The position numbers and the translations under genes are program-made. 11,041 bases of DNA. It comes from Smittium culicis (taxonomy: Eukaryota; Kickxellomycota; Harpellomycetes; Harpellales; Legeriomycetaceae). Each line of letters starts with the position of its first letter. Within the stretch, counting starts at the first letter, position 1. This document shows positions 7,986-11,041 of the stretch, one piece after another. The notes beneath the pieces are model-generated. The model had not been told where the DNA came from, did not search any database, and saw only the letters and a program-made list of their open reading frames with translations. The stretch is from positions 1 to 11,041 of the forward strand of contig LSSN01003146.1 in assembly GCA_001970855.1 (NCBI GenBank), in the 5' to 3' direction.

Positions 7986-8326
7986 CTAAAATATTATATA
8001 ATTGATAATGAACAATGTCGTGGTTTCGGTGTCATTAAAGAATTGAAAAAAGTGTCTAGACGCTGCTTGGTAGAAAGCTCCAACAAGATCTTATACAATA
8101 TAACCACCCTCTGTCACATAATCTTTTTATGGGGAGTAGTGGATGGATACCAGGGAGCCTTGCTCGCCTCCTCTTTTACTCGATCTACGTCATCAGGGTT
8201 TGGTTCTATATCCCAGAAAACGGCCTTCTGAAGGTCGAATTATTGTTTTTGTCCTTTATTTATGTTCATCCACTCATCAGTAGGTTGAGATTTCTTACCA
8301 GGATTACACATATGACAATATAGTTA
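7986..8326 (-). pseudogene. Decayed coding remnant with a frameshift and two stops
   Basis: On the minus strand a frame starts after a TAA at 8324-8326 and has an ATG at 8311. It reads CNPGKKSQPTDEW, meets a TAA at 8240-8242, and continues in the same frame as FDLQKAVFWDIEPNPDD and then ASKAPWYPSTTPHKK. There, at a run of five A residues (8124-8128), the coding-like signal moves to another frame (YVTEGGYIV), meets a TAA at 8091-8093, and goes on as DLVGAFYQAASRHFFQFF to a TAG at 7986-7988. The segments are protein-like (aromatic, charged, balanced composition) and GC-richer than the flanks, unlike the plus-strand frames over the same bases. I do not recognise the family. Two stops and one shift in about 110 codons argue for a pseudogene. 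Short introns are an alternative, but no good GT-AG pair is seen. Confidence 0.55.
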
Positions 8327-8872
8327 CTGTGTATATATGTTGAATAATTAATTGCTATAACACGGAATTACAAGAAATTCCTGACAACAGTGAGGCTAAA
8401 TGATACCTCAGACTGGTTATTTTATACAAAGTGCACTGGGTAGATTTTAGATTTAAATATACACGAGTAGATTGTTATTCTAAGGATAAAATATATTATC
8501 GAAAAAAAAACAAGGAGTAAAAGTGATAAAATAGTGGTAAAATTAAAGACATCTCTATTGAGAAAGTCGAGCCGTCGTACTGAGATAAGACTACTTGAAA
8601 CTATCAAGTATTAGTGTTAAAAATTGGGTTTAGATATTCTTATCCTAATTTTAACTTAGCTTAGATGTGTTCCCCTTCTTTATATTGAACTTTGATTATC
8701 CCACTATATCTTGGTGGTATTCTGAAACTGATCATAAGAAAATCGTCATGACACTATATTGAAAAAACATTAATATAAACAACAGGTATTTAAATAGTCT
8801 ATTAAATTGAAACTATTAATTATACGTAATATTAAAGTGCATAGATCAATGAATATGATCAATTTATTAAAT
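8327..8872. other. Intergenic stretch with a weak plus-strand open frame
   Basis: Mostly AT-rich. A plus-strand frame without an ATG runs from 8471 to a TAG at 8612-8614, reading KTRSKSDKIVVKLK and SLLRKSSRRTEIRLLETIKY. It is basic and helix-like, and GC is raised at 8560-8600. It could be an old coding fragment but has no partner exon. An AATAAA on the minus strand at 8868-8863 lies 5 nt past the Rep-frame stop and is too close to be a confident polyadenylation signal. Confidence 0.4.
8826..8834 (-). other. TAATATTAC nonanucleotide
   Basis: The minus strand reads TAATATTAC exactly. This is the geminivirus-type origin nonanucleotide, nicked by HUH-type Rep proteins in that virus family. It sits 39 nt beyond the TAA that ends the Rep frame. 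Flanks TATGC and GTATA can form only a weak 5-bp stem with one G-T pair around a 13-nt loop. In DNA of this composition about one exact match is expected by chance in both strands of the window, so the position is suggestive, not proof. Confidence 0.3.
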
Positions 8873-9940
8873 TTAAAGTGTGAAATAACTGAGATCCAAA
8901 TCTTCATCTTCTTCAAATTCGTCATCGCTTTCAATAAGAATGACATCTTTTTCGACTATAAGACTCGAGTTGACAGGGATTGTTTTAACTCGTCTTGTAA
9001 TTGCTTCGTCATTGTAGAATATTTTTACATTAGTAAGAAATACTCTTGGAAGTAGCCTTGGAATTCTTACTGATCGATACTTGACATCTATTGTTGATGC
9101 AAACTCTATATTAGTCTATGCAATCATTTGCTCCCGGTCCAGTTTTCGTTTCAATGCTTTGAACTCGTCAAAAATTAGACCGTCATGCTTATGCGTTCGC
9201 CTCTTCAAGTCTTCCAGATAGTTGATAACTAGAAGTTTGTTGAATAGTGTGTGAGCATAGGAAGACTTGCCAGTTTTACTCTTCTTTATTAGCATTAGTG
9301 CTTGCTTTGTTCGATCCCAATTTTTAATTCCACGAGGATGAATAAATCTGAAAGAGGGATCCTTGAACGGCTCTAGATTTTCATCTACAGGTCGATCCTT
9401 TAGATTCCGAGTACTTTTTTCAAACAGAATTGAGTTTCTGATGTAATCCCGGCCAAGATCGTTTGAATTCCTTGCAACTTCAAGTGCATCTTCATATGTA
9501 GCAGCTGCAAAATACTTCTGAACTGAAGTAGTTTTCTTGTGCGGAAATTCTGAATCCGGAATGTTTGTTATATAGTCGTTGTCCTTGACGACATATACTT
9601 GGACAGATTTTGATGAGCGGCATACTTGATAGTTCCCATGGAAACCCATTATGTCAAAGAATCTGGGATTCCTTGTTTCTTTTACAGCGTTCCTTGAGAG
9701 GTAGACATGGATATGCGGATCACCGCTAGAATGTTTTTCGCGAGCAATGATGTACCTGTCGAAAGTCAGTTTTTCCTGAAGCGCCGTGAGAACTACATTC
9801 AGGTCCAGGTTCCAATGAGGATAAGTCAAGAAGAACGACTTTCCTCCAATCCTGTATCCTCTAGAAGAATTTGAGGAAGATGCAGAGGCGGTGGGATTGA
9901 ACAGGTTGAGCAGTAGGAGCAGCAATGGCAGTGGGAGCAA
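8873..9940 (-). pseudogene. CRESS-type replication initiator (Rep): HUH endonuclease plus SF3 helicase, interrupted by one TAG and lacking an ATG
   Basis: Such proteins nick and rejoin DNA at a rolling-circle origin and unwind it with an SF3 helicase. Numbering from the first codon after a TAA (TTG at 9940): motif I FFLTYP at 36-41; motif II with the metal-binding HIH at 76-78; RFFDI of the geminivirus Rep-specific region at 93-97; motif III with catalytic Tyr116 and Lys119 (YVVK). Walker A is KKSKTGKSS at 219-227, where the usual first Gly is Lys. Walker B is LIFDEF at 255-260. A TAG at 9116-9118 follows codon 274. The same frame then continues 80 codons to a TAA at 8873, with PRVFLTN (motif C, sensor Asn), a TRRV arginine-finger-like segment and an acidic tail. 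Overall length fits the family. No ATG precedes motif I; the first in-frame Met is in IMGFHG after motif II. Homologues are widely endogenised in eukaryotic genomes, so an endogenous viral or plasmid gene is most likely. Confidence 0.85.
9116..9118 (-). other. In-frame nonsense codon in the Rep-like frame
   Basis: TAG separates codons for EQMIA from codons for TNIEFAST in one continuous frame. No GT-AG intron small enough to remove it is visible, and the context following the stop (ACTAAT) is not the known leaky CARYYA type. It is therefore a disabling mutation, a sequencing error, or a readthrough or reassigned codon. Confidence 0.9.
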
Positions 9941-10283
9941 TTATGGAGGTAGAAGCAGTAAGAGGCAGTGCATTTGGCAGCATGAATCCATATGCTTGAT
10001 TTGGCTGGATGTGTACCGAGCGTACAGAAGCCTGAGAGTTTATAGCTAAATTGAGCTCAGGCGACTGAAAGTTGTATGCAGGATAGCAGGCGGGAGCAGA
10101 AGGAGGAAATCTGTTGGCTAGAGGCTCGAATCCAAAGCCTGGTTGTGACCGGGTGTTCATCCAGGAAATGTTCTGGCTTAAACGAGGTCTAGGAGCAATA
10201 GCTCTTTGAGAGCTAGCAGCGGAGTAAGGTGTAGACGAACTAACGCGTCTTGGAGTTTGGCTGTTGTTGTTGGAGGCGGGCAT
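9861..10283 (-). CDS. 140-aa disordered ORF upstream of and overlapping the Rep frame
   Basis: ATG at 10283 (MPASNNNSQTPRR) to a TAG at 9861-9863. This is the first ATG after the TATA box, with no upstream ATG in the leader. The product is rich in Pro, Ser, Ala, Gln and Asn, with a basic N-terminal patch, no hydrophobic segment and no recognised domain. Its last 80 nt overlap the Rep-like ORF, which lies in a different frame, and that overlap is the only place where one reading could pass to the other. It may be an N-terminal extension of Rep, separated by a one-base indel or a programmed frameshift. Alternatively it is exon 1 with an intron ending at the pyrimidine-rich TTCTTCTAG (9861), or an independent small protein. 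A 140-residue extension would be unusual, since Reps normally begin shortly before motif I. Confidence 0.6.
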   Translation of the reverse strand: MPASNNNSQTPRRVSSSTPYSAASSQRAIAPRPRLSQNISWMNTRSQPGFGFEPLANRFPPSAPACYPAYNFQSPELNLAINSQASVRSVHIQPNQAYGFMLPNALPLTASTSIIAPTAIAAPTAQPVQSHRLCIFLKFF

Positions 10284-10376
10284 TTTAATAGAAGAATACT
10301 TTAATTTTAGAAAATTGGATTTCAAAAAAGTGTTTAGAGAGAAAGGTAAAGTTTGAAATAAATGAAAAATTGGGTC

Positions 10377-10384
10377 TATTTATA
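10377..10384 (-). promoter_or_regulatory. TATA box of the Rep-like locus
   Basis: TATAAATA on the minus strand, 94 nt upstream of the ATG at 10283. The interval is pyrimidine-rich (TTACCTTTCTCTCTAAAC) and has no ATG, as expected for a eukaryotic 5' leader. Together with the CCAAT cluster behind it, this is the best promoter in the window. Confidence 0.65.
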
Positions 10385-10464
10385 CTTATCGAGTGAAAGA
10401 AAAAATTTTATTTTTTTAATAGATCCTTATCTCGTGTAAAATATTAAAAATATGAAATTGAAAT

Positions 10465-10660
10465 GATTGGGTTTAATTGTAGTTAATTATTGATGATTGG
10501 CTTAAATACCTTATTGGCCTTTAAATTGAAAATTATTGGCTACCTATATAATTTATGCTATAGATTAGAGTGTAATTGGCTAATTTTGTAATTTAGACTA
10601 ATAATTTTAATATGATAGGCTTATTTATAAGTTTTGATTTAAACAAGTACGTGATTGGCA
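10465..10660 (-). promoter_or_regulatory. CCAAT-box cluster upstream of the Rep-like locus
   Basis: ATTGG occurs in the same orientation at least six times: 10466, 10496, 10513, 10535, 10575 and 10654, most followed by C. On the sense (minus) strand these read AGCCAAT, GGCCAAT or TGCCAAT. A GATAGGC variant is near 10614, and TACGTG touches the last copy. They lie about 80-280 nt upstream of the TATA box. Multiple same-orientation CCAAT boxes suggest HAP/NF-Y type activation by host factors. The mirror cluster at 630-830 uses the same motif. Confidence 0.55.
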
Positions 10661-11041
10661 TGACTCGATTAATGAATTATAATAATGTATTACAGTCAAT
10701 ATAAAATATATATAAAACTTATAAATCTGAATTTATACTTTAAAAAGTTGAATCAACTATTTATTTGGCAACTCAATTATTGATTAAAATAAACACTAGA
10801 ATAATTTCATGTGCAAAAATATACTTAAACAAATCTGTAATATGATAGAAACTATAAAATACAGCTTATATATGAAATATATATAAAATCAATGTCGTAT
10901 AAATAGCAATATATCTAACACTACTGACTAATAAATTGACTTAGTAAATAAACAAAAATATGGTAGAAACTTAATATATCAATTCAGTAAAAATCAATTG
11001 CTAACAAATAATAAAAAGATATATATACTTTAGTTAATAGT
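10661..11041. other. AT-rich right flank
   Basis: No open frame, repeat or RNA gene that I can support. Confidence 0.6.

Noticed and set aside
8043..8323. Two overlapping plus-strand ORFs (62 and 64 codons)
   Set aside because: The minus strand over the same bases reads much more protein-like despite its stops; the plus frames are its complement.
8422..8607. Minus-strand 61-codon hydrophobic ORF
   Set aside because: AT-rich hydrophobic product with no supporting context; the plus strand over 8471-8614 is at least as open.
8807..9055. Plus-strand 82-codon ORF
   Set aside because: Directly antisense to the C-terminal helicase part of the Rep frame.
9116..9118. Removal of the TAG by a short intron
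   Set aside because: No GT donor lies close upstream in this stretch and no matching AG gives an in-frame short intron, so a simple nonsense or recoded codon is more likely.
1..11041. Terminal inverted repeats, circular overlap, CRISPR array, tRNA or rRNA genes
   Set aside because: The ends do not match beyond a few AT bases in either orientation; no regular spacer array and no cloverleaf or rRNA-like segment was seen.

Overview
This is a strongly AT-rich window (most of it four-fifths A+T by eye) holding a few GC-richer islands. It looks like eukaryotic nuclear DNA. Three genes or gene remnants have TATA boxes, CCAAT boxes or intron-like sites, there are no Shine-Dalgarno-led operons, long gene-free AT stretches separate the islands, and a short TTAGGG-type tract lies at 5012-5027. 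An early-diverging fungus or another AT-rich microbial eukaryote fits, but nothing here fixes the lineage.

Layout, left to right. 1-1380 is AT-rich with a cluster of AGCCAAT-type boxes (630-830) that points toward no clear gene. 1381-1895 is a C/T-rich minisatellite, G-rich on the other strand, with one textbook G-quadruplex motif. 2058-2158 is a perfect 48-bp tandem duplication. 2384-3279 (minus strand) holds an exon-like ORF for a small conserved domain and, upstream, an acidic ORF with a 24-nt internal repeat. 3280-6504 is gene-free AT-rich DNA. 6505-7473 (minus) is an intact 322-codon gene whose C-terminal domain is a diverged copy of the one at 2384-2656. Its predicted leader is a G-free, AUG-free 24-nt minisatellite behind a TATA box. 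7986-8326 (minus) is a decayed coding remnant with a frameshift and two stops. 8873-10283 (minus) is the most recognisable locus: a CRESS-DNA-virus type (geminivirus/genomovirus-like) replication initiator with both HUH endonuclease and SF3 helicase motifs.

The Rep-like locus is the main result. The annotatable ORF appears to end just after Walker B, but the same frame continues past a single TAG (9116-9118) for 80 more codons. Those codons contain a motif-C-like segment, an arginine-finger-like RR and an acidic tail, so the helicase is cut by one nonsense codon rather than truncated. At its 5' end the Rep frame has no ATG. A proline/serine/glutamine-rich 140-codon ORF with a good promoter (TATA at 10377-10384, CCAAT cluster at 10465-10660) overlaps it in another frame. 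That suggests a lost or programmed frameshift, or an intron with its acceptor at 9861. An exact TAATATTAC nonanucleotide lies 39 nt past the Rep stop.

How the genes work together is uncertain. All four coding or coding-like loci I favour lie on the minus strand, but they are spaced like separate eukaryotic genes, not an operon. The simplest reading is an endogenised, partly decayed Rep gene, possibly with other mobile-element-derived genes, in an AT-rich genome. Expression by recoding cannot be excluded from sequence alone.
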